In this document: in pieces, positions 7,924 through 16,484 of the stretch
How positions within the stretch are numbered: the first letter of the stretch is position 1
Layout: every line of letters starts with the position of its first letter
Source of the DNA: SZUA-430 sp044375275
GTDB lineage: Bacteria; Pseudomonadota; Alphaproteobacteria; Micropepsales; Micropepsaceae
Direction: 5' to 3'
NCBI GenBank assembly: GCA_044375275.1
Contig: JBILMZ010000015.1
Span: 1 to 29,802 of the forward strand
Length of the DNA stretch: 29,802 bases
Notes under the pieces: generated by a model
Databases searched by the model: none
What the model saw: only the letters and a program-made list of their open reading frames with translations
Told to the model about the DNA's origin: nothing
Position numbers and translations under genes: made by a program

Positions 7924-8856
7924 TCAGATTGCACCGAGTTCGTGCAACTTCTCCTTGAGGCTCTGTAAATCCTTCCACGCCAGGCGTTTGCTCTCCGGTT
8001 GCCTTAACAGGAACGCCGGATGAAACATCGGCAATGCAGGGATTTCAGTTCCATTCTGACGGTAAACCGCCCATCGGCCCCGCACGCGCGTAATGCCGTC
8101 CTCCGTCATCAGGACATGTTTAACGGGCGTACCACCCAGGAGCACGATCACCTTGGGCTTCATGAGTTCAATGTGACGCTTGAGAAAGGCGGCACACATC
8201 GCGGCTTCATCGGCAGTCGGTGTCCGGTTGCCTGGGGGGCGCCAGAAAATGACATTCGTGATGTAGGCGTTGTCCTTGCGGGAGAGTCCGATGCTCGCGA
8301 GCATGCGGTCAAGCAGAACCCCGCTGCGACCCACGAAGGGCAGACCCTGAAGGTCCTCATCCTTTCCCGGAGCCTCGCCGATCAGCATCACGGGCGCATC
8401 CGGGTTGCCATCCGCAAAGACCGTGTGCTTTGCCGTCTGCTTGAGAACGCAGCCGTCGAATTTGAGCACCGCCGCACGCAGTTCCTCGATGCTGTTGCAG
8501 CCAGCAGCCAGCGCACGAGCTGAATTGGCAGCATCGGACACCGGTACCGCCGTTACGGCACGCTGTGTTGCCTCAATGGCATGCCGGACAGAAGGCGCTG
8601 CAGGCCTTGCCTGCGTAGCGGCAGGTCTCGCGGCGGGTGCTGCTTCACGCTGCGGCAACGAGAAAGGTTCCGGAACCACGGTGAAGCGGTCGACGGGATT
8701 TGAATCCATCGCTTCATCCGCCCCCATGTCCGCGAGCCATTTGAGCATCGCTGCCGGGCTGGTCTGTTCCGTTCCTGCGTCCAAGTCCTTATCCGCGTTG
8801 ACCGTGGGCCTGAATGCCCCGTAATTTGGCCATTCATACCTCAGAGTCCGGGACAT
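7924..8856 (-). CDS. Type-4 uracil-DNA glycosylase
   Basis: Removes uracil from DNA by hydrolysing its glycosidic bond, the first step of base excision repair. The 310-residue protein has a low-complexity, Ala/Pro-rich N-terminal third and a glycosylase domain from about 120. Motif 1 is GEAPGKDED (160-168) and motif 2 HPAFLLR (279-285). Family-4 enzymes carry a [4Fe-4S] cluster on four cysteines. By my alignment only two of these remain (C136, C221), the first being F133 and the third W205 in WRPPGNRTP. The protein therefore probably lacks a canonical cluster. I chose the ATG at 8856, since the longer frame would need a TTG at 8904. It is divergent from the ETF dehydrogenase and heads the unit leading into the transglycosylase and moaB. 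Confidence 0.9.
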   Translation of the reverse strand: MSRTLRYEWPNYGAFRPTVNADKDLDAGTEQTSPAAMLKWLADMGADEAMDSNPVDRFTVVPEPFSLPQREAAPAARPAATQARPAAPSVRHAIEATQRAVTAVPVSDAANSARALAAGCNSIEELRAAVLKFDGCVLKQTAKHTVFADGNPDAPVMLIGEAPGKDEDLQGLPFVGRSGVLLDRMLASIGLSRKDNAYITNVIFWRPPGNRTPTADEAAMCAAFLKRHIELMKPKVIVLLGGTPVKHVLMTEDGITRVRGRWAVYRQNGTEIPALPMFHPAFLLRQPESKRLAWKDLQSLKEKLHELGAI

Positions 8857-8867
8857 GGTAACCCCAT

Positions 8868-8882
8868 GGCTGCCGGGCAGCC
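8868..8882. promoter_or_regulatory. 15-nt dyad between UDG and ETF dehydrogenase genes
   Basis: GGCTGCC, one G, then GGCAGCC forms a perfect odd inverted repeat. It lies 11 bp upstream of the glycosylase ATG, in the 68-bp divergent intergenic region. It could be an operator, or in the glycosylase transcript a GC-rich hairpin next to the ribosome-binding region. There is no direct evidence for either. Confidence 0.3.
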
Positions 8883-8924
8883 GTTCCGGTCCAGAGAAAA
8901 GCAAAAAAGGGAAGTGCCCGCATC

Positions 8925-10592
8925 ATGAGCAGTCTCGCACCACGTGAGTCCATGGAGTTCGATGTCGTGATCGTGGGTGCAGGTCCCGCGGGACTTTCGG
9001 CGGCGATCCGGTTGAAACAGCTGGCGGTCGAAGCGGGCAGGGAACTGACGGTTTGCGTTGTGGAAAAGGGATCGGAGGTCGGCGCGCATATCCTGTCGGG
9101 CGCCGTGATCGACCCGATCTCCCTGAATGAGCTGGTTCCTGACTGGAAGGAAAAGGGAGCGCCTCTCGAAACGCCGGTGACGGATGACCGTTTCCTCTAT
9201 CTGGGACCAGGCGGTTCGATCCGCGTCCCCAATTTCCTCATGCCGCCCTTGATGGGCAACCACGGCAACTACATTGCGAGCCTTGGCAATGTCTGCCGCT
9301 GGCTTGCCAAGCAGGCTGAGGAGCTGGGCGTCGAGATCTATCCGGGCTTTGCAGCGGCCGAGGTTCTCTATGACGACAAGGGCGCGGTGCGCGGCGTCGC
9401 CACGGGTGACATGGGCGTTGGCCGCGATGGCAAGCACAAGAGCGGCTTTACCCGGGGCATGGAACTGCTCGGCAAGTACACGCTCATCGCCGAAGGCGTG
9501 CGCGGCTCGCTTGCCAAGCAGCAGCTCGCACGGTTCAAGCTCGATGAGGGTCGCGAACCACAGAAGTTTGGCATTGGCCTCAAGGAACTCTGGCAGGTGC
9601 CGAAGGAAAAGCACCAGCCAGGCCTCGTCGTCCACACGATGGGCTGGCCGCTCTCCAACGATACGGGCGGCGGATCCTTCATGTACCACTGGGGCGACGG
9701 CTTCGTGTCGATCGGCTTCGTCGTGCACCTCAACTACAAGAACCCCTTCCTGTCCCCGTTCGACGAGTTCCAGCGTTACAAGACGCATCCGGCGATCCGT
9801 CACTACCTCGAGGGCGGCAAGCGCCTGTCCTATGGCGCGCGCGCCATCACGGAAGGCGGATTCCAGTCTGTGCCCAAGCTGACATTCCCGGGCGGGGCGC
9901 TTGTCGGTTGTTCGGCAGGCTTCGTGAATGTGCCGCGCATCAAGGGCAGCCACAACGCCATGAAGTCAGGCATGCTGGCAGCTGAAGCGGCTTTCGATGC
10001 CATCACGCATGACCGTTCCGGCGACGAACTCACCGCCTACACGGCCGCTTATGAATCCAGCCACGTCTATCGCGACCTGAAGCGCGTGCGTAACGTGAAG
10101 CCCCTGTGGAGCCGTTTCGGAACGTTCCTCGGCGTCGGCTTCGGCGCCGTCGACATGTGGATCAACCAGATCCTGGGCACGAGCTTCTTCACGCTGAAGC
10201 ATGGCAAGCCGGACTACGCCACGCTGAAGCCGGCCAGCGAATGCAAGCCGATCATCTATCCCAAGCCGGATGGCGTGGTGAGCTTCGACAAGCTGTCTTC
10301 GGTGTTCCTGTCGGGCACGAACCACGAGGAAGACCAGCCCATCCATCTCACGCTGAAGGATCCATCGATCCCCATCGCAAAGAACCTCCCCATGTACGAC
10401 GAACCGGCGCAGCGTTACTGCCCGGCGGGCGTTTACGAGGTCGTGCGCGATGATTCCGGCAGAAATCCGCGGTTTGTGATCAATGCGCAGAACTGCGTGC
10501 ACTGCAAAACTTGCGATATCAAAGATCCGGCGCAGAACATAAACTGGGTTACGCCGGAAGGCAGCGGTGGGCCGACTTACCCGAACATGTAA
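8925..10592 (+). CDS. Electron transfer flavoprotein-ubiquinone oxidoreductase
   Basis: A 555-residue membrane-associated flavoprotein that passes electrons from reduced electron transfer flavoprotein, fed by fatty-acid and amino-acid dehydrogenases, to ubiquinone. The N-terminal FAD-binding Rossmann motif is VGAGPAG (residues 17-23). The middle part carries the conserved GGGSFMYHWGDG and PGGALVGCSAGFVNVPRIKGSHNAMKSG segments typical of the family. The C-terminus is the ferredoxin-like domain, with [4Fe-4S] ligands C499 (YCPAGVYE) and C524, C527 and C530 (CVHCKTCDIKDP). The length is normal. ATG 8925 is used, and an in-frame ATG at 8952 would also preserve the FAD motif. The order ETF dehydrogenase, TPR protein, ispE is one I associate with Alphaproteobacteria. 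Its acceptor quinone depends on the polyprenyl synthase at 13251-14333. Confidence 0.97.
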   Translation: MSSLAPRESMEFDVVIVGAGPAGLSAAIRLKQLAVEAGRELTVCVVEKGSEVGAHILSGAVIDPISLNELVPDWKEKGAPLETPVTDDRFLYLGPGGSIRVPNFLMPPLMGNHGNYIASLGNVCRWLAKQAEELGVEIYPGFAAAEVLYDDKGAVRGVATGDMGVGRDGKHKSGFTRGMELLGKYTLIAEGVRGSLAKQQLARFKLDEGREPQKFGIGLKELWQVPKEKHQPGLVVHTMGWPLSNDTGGGSFMYHWGDGFVSIGFVVHLNYKNPFLSPFDEFQRYKTHPAIRHYLEGGKRLSYGARAITEGGFQSVPKLTFPGGALVGCSAGFVNVPRIKGSHNAMKSGMLAAEAAFDAITHDRSGDELTAYTAAYESSHVYRDLKRVRNVKPLWSRFGTFLGVGFGAVDMWINQILGTSFFTLKHGKPDYATLKPASECKPIIYPKPDGVVSFDKLSSVFLSGTNHEEDQPIHLTLKDPSIPIAKNLPMYDEPAQRYCPAGVYEVVRDDSGRNPRFVINAQNCVHCKTCDIKDPAQNINWVTPEGSGGPTYPNM

Positions 10593-10637
10593 CCGGTCCG
10601 GACTCGCATGAAATGACTTTTGGGGAAGCGCATCGTG

Positions 10638-12380
10638 ATGGGCAAGCAAGCAGTCAGGTGGATTGCCTTCATCACGGCGTTGAACTGCGGCGCGGTCCTC
10701 GCGCTGACACAATGTTCGTCATTCGAAAGCCTGCGGCCAGCGAAGCAGCAAGCCACCTCCGAAAGCCGCTTGGGAAGTTATCTCGCTGGACGCTTTGCGG
10801 TGAGCGAGCGGGACGCTCAGGCTGCGGCCCTTTACTTCAAGGCCGCGCTGAAATTCGACCCTGAAAACCCGGCCCTGCTGGAACGCGTGATGCTGAGCGA
10901 GGTCGCCAGCGGCGATATCGACAAGGCCGCGACCTACGCTGAAGCCCTGCTCGCGCGCATGCCTGCCGCCAAGCTGCCAAACCTTTTGATGGGTGTCCGC
11001 GCGCTGCGTGACGCAGGCTATGCCAGGGCCCGCCAGTCGCTCGCCCTGATCAAGGACAACCCGGCTGCGGTGATCGCCGCGAAGGTCGGCATGGCCTATG
11101 CCTACCATTCCGAGGGCAACGTCGAAGCCGCGCTGGCAGCGCTGAAACCACTTGTGGAGGATGGGGCCACGCGCGCCTTTGCTCTCTATCATCAGGGGTT
11201 GATCCAGGACCTCGCAGGGCGCTCGAAAGAGGCGCTGCCTGTGCTGGAAGAAGCCAACCGCCTTTCCGGCGGAGAATCTCTGCGCATCCTGGAAGCTTAC
11301 GGCAATCATCTCGCCCGCCAGGGCAAGACGGCGCAGGCCAGGAACGTGTTCGAGGCCTTTCTCGTGAAGATGCCCGATAACCCTGTCATCAGCCGAGCGC
11401 TCACGCGCCTCAACGCGGGCCAGGCGCCCGAGCGTGTCGTGGCGAACGCGCAGGAGGGGATGGCTGAGACGCTGTATGGAATCGCAGCAAGCATATCCGA
11501 CGAGAAGTCATTCGACACACCGGTCTTCTACCTTCAGCTCGCGCTGGCGCTCGAACCGCAGCATGAATTGTCGCTTTCCCTTCTCGCAGACCGGCTGGAG
11601 TCGGTCGAGCGCTACGAGGACGCGATCGCCATCTATGAGCGCGTGCCTGCCACGTCGCCCATCTACGCCTCGATGCGCCAGCAGATTGCACAGAACCTCC
11701 AAAGACTCGAGCGCCCCGAAGAAGCCATTCTTGTGTTGCAGGCGGCTCTCAACGGGACGCCCGACGACCTTCGCACCTATGCGGGCATCGCCGATGTGCA
11801 GCGGACAGAAGAGCAGTATCCGCAAGCCATCGAGAACTACACGAAGGCCATCGCACTGGTCACCAAGCCCGATGAGCGGCACTGGCTTCTCTTCTACACC
11901 CGCGGCATCGCCTACGAGCGCGCCAAGCGCTGGAATGAGTCCGAAGCGGACCTCAAACAGTCGCTCAAACTGAAGCCCGATAATCCGAGCGTGATGAATT
12001 ATCTCGCCTATTCCTGGGTGGATCGCGGCGTGAATGTCGAGCAGGCGCTCGAGATGCTGAAGCAGGCGGTGGCGGCGCGCCCCGAAGACGGCTACATCGT
12101 TGACAGCCTGGGCTGGGCCTATTTCAAGCTGGGCAAGTACGAGGAGGCCGTGAAGTATCTCGAACAGGCGATCCTGCTCGAGCCGGGCCTTGCGACGATC
12201 AATGACCACCTTGGAGACGCCTATTGGAAGGTGGGCCGCTACAATGAAGCCCGCTTCCAGTGGCAGCACGCCCTGACCATGAAGCCTGAGAAGGACGAGG
12301 AAGCGAATATCCGGCGCAAGCTGGAAGTCGGTCTCGGGGAAGTCGCATCCGCTCCCGCCCGCGGTAAAACCAGCAACTGA
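10638..12380 (+). CDS. Tetratricopeptide-repeat protein, exported
   Basis: A 580-residue helical-repeat protein. It begins with a basic residue and a hydrophobic segment ending LALTQCSSF, which resembles a lipoprotein signal although Q before the cysteine is atypical. It is probably exported to the periplasm or outer membrane. The rest consists of TPR-like helix pairs. The clearest repeats are toward the C-terminus, with the spaced pattern SLGWAYFKLGKYEEAVKYLEQAILLEP followed by a second copy starting INDHLGDAYWKVGRYNEA. TPRs are protein-interaction scaffolds, and the partner is unknown. The ATG at 10638 is preceded by GGGGAAG with a 9-nt spacer, which is why I prefer it over the TTG at 10620. 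It sits 45 bp after the ETF dehydrogenase gene and 10 bp before ispE. Confidence 0.85.
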   Translation: MGKQAVRWIAFITALNCGAVLALTQCSSFESLRPAKQQATSESRLGSYLAGRFAVSERDAQAAALYFKAALKFDPENPALLERVMLSEVASGDIDKAATYAEALLARMPAAKLPNLLMGVRALRDAGYARARQSLALIKDNPAAVIAAKVGMAYAYHSEGNVEAALAALKPLVEDGATRAFALYHQGLIQDLAGRSKEALPVLEEANRLSGGESLRILEAYGNHLARQGKTAQARNVFEAFLVKMPDNPVISRALTRLNAGQAPERVVANAQEGMAETLYGIAASISDEKSFDTPVFYLQLALALEPQHELSLSLLADRLESVERYEDAIAIYERVPATSPIYASMRQQIAQNLQRLERPEEAILVLQAALNGTPDDLRTYAGIADVQRTEEQYPQAIENYTKAIALVTKPDERHWLLFYTRGIAYERAKRWNESEADLKQSLKLKPDNPSVMNYLAYSWVDRGVNVEQALEMLKQAVAARPEDGYIVDSLGWAYFKLGKYEEAVKYLEQAILLEPGLATINDHLGDAYWKVGRYNEARFQWQHALTMKPEKDEEANIRRKLEVGLGEVASAPARGKTSN

Positions 12381-12390
12381 AAGGCCAGGC

Positions 12391-13257
12391 GTGAAACGCT
12401 TCGCTCCGGCCAAGATCAACATATTCCTGCACGTCGGTGACCGCCGCAACGACGGCTATCACGACCTGCTGAGCCTCGTCGTCTTCGCAGATTGCGGTGA
12501 CATGATCGAAGTGGCGCCCCGGAAGGGCTCGGCGCTCGAAGTGACTGGCCCCTCCGCAGCCGGACTGGATGCCTCGCCATCGAACCTCGTGCTGCGGGCC
12601 GAAGCGGCACTCAGGCAATGGGCTCAGGCGAACGCGCACGATGCGCCGCCGGTATCGATCCGGCTCGAGAAAAACCTGCCGCTGGCATCGGGCATGGGGG
12701 GCGGCTCAAGTGATGCAGCCGCAACGCTTCACGCCCTTGTCGAGCGCTGGTCACTGCCCATTGCACTGGCGGATTTGCTTGTCGTGGGAAGGAGCATCGG
12801 TGCAGACGTCCCGGTTTGCCTGCGCGGTGTGCCAACGCTGGTGTCGGGAGACGGGGATCGTCTGGCGCCGGTGCCTGACTTGCCGGGCTTCGCACTTGTG
12901 CTCGTCAACCCACGCGTGGAAGTACCGACCGCAAAAGTGTTCGGCAATCTGGACGTCCGGACGGGAACGTACCCTCATCCATTCCCGGCGCAGATGGGCT
13001 CATTGCGAGACTTTGTGGCCTGGCTCGACCGCACGTCGAACGACCTCGCGTCACCTGCAAAGCAGATCGCACCGCAGGTCATGCACGTGGAGCACGCCCT
13101 GACAGCCTCCACGGGCTGCCTTCTCGCACGCATGTCAGGCAGCGGCGCAACCTGCTTCGGCATCTATCCGACGATCGAGGCCGCAAACACGGCCGCGCGC
13201 GAGATATCAGCGGCTCATCCCGCCTGGTGGGTAAAGCCTGCAAGCCTCTATCAGTAA
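12391..13257 (+). CDS. ispE: 4-(cytidine 5'-diphospho)-2-C-methyl-D-erythritol kinase
   Basis: Phosphorylates CDP-methylerythritol at the 2-hydroxyl, the fourth step of the MEP isoprenoid pathway, in the cytoplasm. It is a 288-residue GHMP kinase with a GTG start at 12391, 10 bp after the TPR stop. The N-terminal FAPAKIN motif holds the catalytic lysine (K8), the ATP-binding glycine/serine loop MGGGSSDAA is at 102-110, and the catalytic aspartate is D139 in SIGADVPVCL. The C-terminal GHMP motif MSGSGATCFG is also present. Length and motifs are normal. It ends in an interleaved stop with the convergent polyprenyl synthase gene (TCAGTAA, 13251-13257), so two isoprenoid genes converge here. Confidence 0.96.
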   Translation: MKRFAPAKINIFLHVGDRRNDGYHDLLSLVVFADCGDMIEVAPRKGSALEVTGPSAAGLDASPSNLVLRAEAALRQWAQANAHDAPPVSIRLEKNLPLASGMGGGSSDAAATLHALVERWSLPIALADLLVVGRSIGADVPVCLRGVPTLVSGDGDRLAPVPDLPGFALVLVNPRVEVPTAKVFGNLDVRTGTYPHPFPAQMGSLRDFVAWLDRTSNDLASPAKQIAPQVMHVEHALTASTGCLLARMSGSGATCFGIYPTIEAANTAAREISAAHPAWWVKPASLYQ

Positions 13258-14333
13258 GCGCGGCTCACGCAGAACTCGGCGAGTTCATTCAGCGCACGCC
13301 GCATCGGGCTTTCAGGAAAGACATTCAGCGCCGCGCAGGCCTGGTCCGCAAAGCCGCGTGCGCGCGCGACCGTGTCGGCAAGCGCCTGGTGCTTCTCGAT
13401 CAGGTGGATGGCATGCGTCAGGTCGGCGTCGGTCTGCGTCCGGTGCCCCATCGTGCGCCGCCAGAAATCCGCTTCCTCCGCATTGGCCTTGGCCAGCGCG
13501 AGGATCACGGGCAGCGTCAGCTTGCCTTCGCGGAAATCATCGCCGACAGCCTTTCCCATCATGGCTTCACGACCCGAGTAGTCGAGCGCATCGTCCACGA
13601 GCTGGAAGGCGATGCCGAGATTCTGTCCATAGGACTTCAGCGCCATCTCGCGCAGCTCATCGGCCTGCGCGATCACGGCGCCCGCTTCGGACGCAGCAGC
13701 AAAGAGCGCAGCCGTCTTGGCCGCGATGATCCTGAGATATGTTTCCTCGGCGATGCCGATATTGCCCTTCGCGCTCAGCTGCATGACTTCGCCCTCGGCG
13801 ATCACGGCAGCGGCGTTCGACAGGATGCTAAGCACCCTCAGGCTGCCGGTCTCGACCATCAGCTGGAAGGAGCGCGAGAAGAGGAAGTCACCCACGAGCA
13901 CGCTCGGTGAGTTGCCCCAGATCACGTGCGCGGCAGCCTTGCCGCGACGCAGGTCGCTTTCATCGACAACGTCATCATGCAGGAGCGTCGCCGTATGGAT
14001 GAACTCGACGGCCGTCGCCAGGCGGATATGGCCAAGCCCCTGGTAGCCGCAGACCTGGGCCGCGGCGAGCGTCAGCATGGGCCGCAGTCGCTTGCCGCCG
14101 GAATTGATGATGTGCCCGGCGAGCTCGGGGATCAGCGGGACATCGCTGCGCATGCGCTCGAGGATCAGGGCATTGACGTGTTGCAGGTCGCTTTCAACCA
14201 GGCGGAACAGCCGGTCAACGGCGCCCTTTTGGTCGATCACGCCCTTTGTCAGTCGCTGAATCGCTCGCAAGATGATTTGACCCGCTGTTGATGCGCAGTA
14301 GGATGCGCCGTGTGGCCGAAGACCGGGGGACAT
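13251..14333 (-). CDS. ispB: Long-chain polyprenyl diphosphate synthase (ubiquinone side chain)
   Basis: Adds isopentenyl units to an allylic starter to make the C40-C50 trans-prenyl chain of ubiquinone. The frame gives 360 residues from the ATG at 14333. The two aspartate-rich motifs are LLHDDVVDE (first) and FQLVDDALDYSG (second), with the conserved GGKRLRPML upstream. The first motif is of the DDxxD type seen in long-chain synthases, unlike the DDxxxxD of the IspA-like gene at 28372. Chain length (octa-, nona- or decaprenyl) cannot be read from sequence, so the symbol is family-level. A GTG at 14375 would add 14 residues. The first roughly 35 residues are poorly conserved, so the true start may be further inside. 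It is divergent from the DUF2007 gene with a short shared promoter region. Confidence 0.93.
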   Translation of the reverse strand: MSPGLRPHGASYCASTAGQIILRAIQRLTKGVIDQKGAVDRLFRLVESDLQHVNALILERMRSDVPLIPELAGHIINSGGKRLRPMLTLAAAQVCGYQGLGHIRLATAVEFIHTATLLHDDVVDESDLRRGKAAAHVIWGNSPSVLVGDFLFSRSFQLMVETGSLRVLSILSNAAAVIAEGEVMQLSAKGNIGIAEETYLRIIAAKTAALFAAASEAGAVIAQADELREMALKSYGQNLGIAFQLVDDALDYSGREAMMGKAVGDDFREGKLTLPVILALAKANAEEADFWRRTMGHRTQTDADLTHAIHLIEKHQALADTVARARGFADQACAALNVFPESPMRRALNELAEFCVSRAY

Positions 14334-14384
14334 TGAATCCGGCTGGGCCTCTGGGTCAAGGGTGTCCAAGGTCACGGCGGGCCA

Positions 14385-14606
14385 ATGGTCGAGCTTATGC
14401 GCAGTAACGATCCGGTGTTGCTTTCTTATGTGCGCGCATTGCTGCAGTCAGAGCACATTCGCTACGTCGGGCTGGACGAGCACATGAGCATGATGGAAGG
14501 CAGCATCAGCGCCATACCGCGGCGCGTGATGGTTGATGACGGGGATCTGGTAAAGGCGCGCCGGCTGCTGACGGATGCGGGGCTCGGCGATGCCCTCCGG
14601 ACCTGA
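14385..14606 (+). CDS. DUF2007 small protein
   Basis: A 73-residue cytoplasmic protein of the DUF2007 (putative signal-transducing) family. The single small alpha/beta domain has the typical opening in which a residue run such as NDPVLLSYVRALLQSEHI is followed by a strand, and the conserved ending VMVDDGDLVKARRLL. The family is compared with the regulatory PII-like fold, but its partner and ligand are unknown. The gene is the first of a tightly packed plus-strand unit, and its last 17 nt overlap the start of the methyltransferase gene. Confidence 0.8.
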   Translation: MVELMRSNDPVLLSYVRALLQSEHIRYVGLDEHMSMMEGSISAIPRRVMVDDGDLVKARRLLTDAGLGDALRT

Positions 14607-15375
14607 TCAGCGTCCAAAGGCCGCAGTGCAGGGTCACGGCCCAGGACTGAGCGACGACGCGTTCCTGGGCGGCCGCTTGAATATCCTGCAGCCAGTGAAG
14701 GGCTTCCGGGCAGGTCTCGACGCCGTGATGCTCGCCGCCGCCGTGCCCGCGCGCGAGCGTCAGGCCATCTGCGATCTGGGCAGTGGCGTCGGCACCGCCG
14801 GCCTTTGCGTGGCCGCCCGTGTTGGTGCGGTCCAGCTGACAGCGGTCGACATCGACACGCAGGCTCTGACATGCGCGACCGACAACGCGCAGCGCAACGG
14901 TCTCGGGGCGTCGTTCACGGCCATCGAGGCGGACCTGCAGGGCAGGGCACGTAACCTCCCACGCCAGCACTTTCATCACGTACTGACGAACCCGCCCTTT
15001 CATGATGACGCGCGCGGAACACGCGCACCCGATTCGGGAAAGGCAACCGCGCGGTCGATTGCGGGGCCAGCATTGTTTCACTGGCTGCGCCTCGCGCGGG
15101 CCATTGTTCGCCCGCGGGGCACCGTGTCGGCGATCCTGCCACCGGCGCAGCTGGCACTTGCCATCAAGGCGCTGTCGGAGGACGGGCTGGGCATCACACT
15201 CATCCCGCTCTGGCCTGCGCGGGACTTGGCCGCGAAAAGGATTATTGTCCGTACACAAATGAATTCCAGGGCCCCCTTGCAGGTCCAGCCAGGCGTGGTG
15301 CTGCACGAAACAGATGGCAGGCAGACGCCGCAAGCCGAAGCGATCTTGCGGCACGCCGGTGCACTGTCTACATAG
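14590..15375 (+). CDS. TrmN6-like tRNA1(Val) adenine-N6-methyltransferase
   Basis: A 261-residue SAM-dependent methyltransferase resembling TrmN6/YfiC, which methylates N6 of adenosine 37 in tRNA1(Val). The SAM-binding motif is DLGSGVGTAG (62-71), the post-I acidic residue lies in TAVDID, and the adenine-amine motif IV is TNPPF (133-137). The N-terminal FLGGRLNILQPVKGFRAGLDAVML segment is typical of this family. Both ATG 14575 and ATG 14590 overlap the end of the DUF2007 gene. I take 14590 because little conserved sequence precedes it. It ends 5 bp before the S49 peptidase gene. The substrate assignment is by family, so RNA specificity is probable but not shown. Confidence 0.85.
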   Translation: MPSGPDQRPKAAVQGHGPGLSDDAFLGGRLNILQPVKGFRAGLDAVMLAAAVPARERQAICDLGSGVGTAGLCVAARVGAVQLTAVDIDTQALTCATDNAQRNGLGASFTAIEADLQGRARNLPRQHFHHVLTNPPFHDDARGTRAPDSGKATARSIAGPALFHWLRLARAIVRPRGTVSAILPPAQLALAIKALSEDGLGITLIPLWPARDLAAKRIIVRTQMNSRAPLQVQPGVVLHETDGRQTPQAEAILRHAGALST

Positions 15376-15380
15376 GACAC

Positions 15381-16235
15381 ATGGCAAAAGGTTGGACGAA
15401 AAAGGCGTGGCGACTGGTCTCAGGATCAAGTCCGCCAACAGTGTCCGTGATGCGCCTCAGCGGCGCGATCGGCATGCGGACGGGATTGAGCCGGGGCTTG
15501 AGCCTCGCGGGCATATCCGAATCACTCGAAAAGCTGTTCGCGGACAGCGAGTCGGAAGCCGTCGCACTGATCATCAATTCGCCGGGCGGTTCGCCGGTGC
15601 AGTCGGCGCTGATCCATGACCGCATCCGCAGGCTCGCCGAGGAGGCCGAGGTCGAGGTGATGACTTTCGCGGAAGACGTCGCTGCGTCCGGCGGCTACAT
15701 GCTGGCGCTGGCAGGCGACGAGATTTACGCGCACGAGAACTCGATCGTGGGTTCGATCGGCGTCGTGTCCGCAGGCTTCGGATTTCAGCAGCTTATCGAA
15801 AAGCTCGGGATCGAGCGCCGCGTTCACACTGCGGGTGAGCGCAAGGCAATGCTCGACCCGTTCCGTCCGGAAGACCCGCGTGACGCAGCCCATCTCGAGG
15901 CCCTCCAGAAGGAGGTCCACGAATCCTTCAAGGCCATGGTGCGCACCCGCCGCAAAGGCAAGCTCAAGGGTGACGAGGCGGATCTGTTCTCCGGCATGTT
16001 CTGGACGGGGGCGACAGCTGTGAAGCTGGGCCTCGTCGATGGTGTCGGCGACCTGCGCACCGTGTGCGAGCAGAAGTACGGCGAAGACGTGGAGTTCAGG
16101 CTGGTTCAGCCGCGCCGCTCCTGGTTCGGGAATGAGCGCGCGGGCGTATCACTCGGGGCGCTTCCGCCACGATGGGCGGACTCGCTCATGGACACTGTTG
16201 AAGAACGTGCACTTTGGTCCAGGTTCGGGCTATAA
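15381..16235 (+). CDS. S49-family signal peptide peptidase-like protease (SohB/SppA type)
   Basis: A 284-residue serine protease of the ClpP/crotonase fold that uses a Ser-Lys dyad. The nucleophile is S103 in AASGGYMLAL and the general base probably K155 in AGERKAMLDPF. The conserved INSPGGSP and NSIVGSIGVVS segments are also present. E. coli SppA and SohB are membrane-anchored, but no hydrophobic segment is seen here, since the N-terminus is MAKGWTKKAW. It should therefore be soluble or peripherally attached. The start has AGGA just upstream. The next gene, 6 bp downstream, encodes a small protein with a membrane anchor, which could supply membrane attachment; that is inference. Substrates are likely leftover signal peptides or membrane fragments. 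Confidence 0.9.
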   Translation: MAKGWTKKAWRLVSGSSPPTVSVMRLSGAIGMRTGLSRGLSLAGISESLEKLFADSESEAVALIINSPGGSPVQSALIHDRIRRLAEEAEVEVMTFAEDVAASGGYMLALAGDEIYAHENSIVGSIGVVSAGFGFQQLIEKLGIERRVHTAGERKAMLDPFRPEDPRDAAHLEALQKEVHESFKAMVRTRRKGKLKGDEADLFSGMFWTGATAVKLGLVDGVGDLRTVCEQKYGEDVEFRLVQPRRSWFGNERAGVSLGALPPRWADSLMDTVEERALWSRFGL

Positions 16236-16241
16236 GTGCCC

Positions 16242-16484
16242 ATGCTTTGGATTCTAGCCTTACTCGCCATCGGAGCGCTTGCTTACTTCGCGATCAAGGG
16301 TCGCATCATTCGTTTGCAGCAGGAGTTCCAGGAGGCTTTGCGCCGCGCCCAGCAGGGCCGCAAATCCAGCCTGCCGTCCGAAGACATGGTGAAGTGCGAA
16401 ACCTGCGGTACCTATTCCGCGCCGACGCAGCTGCGCAATTGCGGCAAGCCGAAGTGTCCATACGTGAAGCCTGCCATTGAATGA
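16242..16484 (+). CDS. Small membrane-anchored zinc-ribbon protein
   Basis: An 80-residue protein with one N-terminal transmembrane helix (LWILALLAIGALAYFAI), a short charged helix, and a C-terminal metal-binding knuckle with C52, C55, C67 and C72 (CxxC...Cx4C), in the style of PP0621-like proteins. The function is unknown. The ATG at 16242 is preferred over the GTG at 16236. It sits between the S49 peptidase and the NPPY methyltransferase, and its TGA overlaps the methyltransferase ATG (ATGA). The context suggests that it may anchor or regulate the TM-less peptidase, but nothing in the sequence proves contact. Confidence 0.75.
   Translation: MLWILALLAIGALAYFAIKGRIIRLQQEFQEALRRAQQGRKSSLPSEDMVKCETCGTYSAPTQLRNCGKPKCPYVKPAIE

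Noticed and set aside
8841..9953. Minus-strand open frame of 370 codons opposite the ETF dehydrogenase gene
   Set aside because: Antisense to a complete, motif-rich gene on the plus strand; no domain.
11508..12449. Minus-strand open frame of 313 codons opposite the TPR gene
   Set aside because: Antisense to a repeat protein with normal coding features; no recognisable domain.
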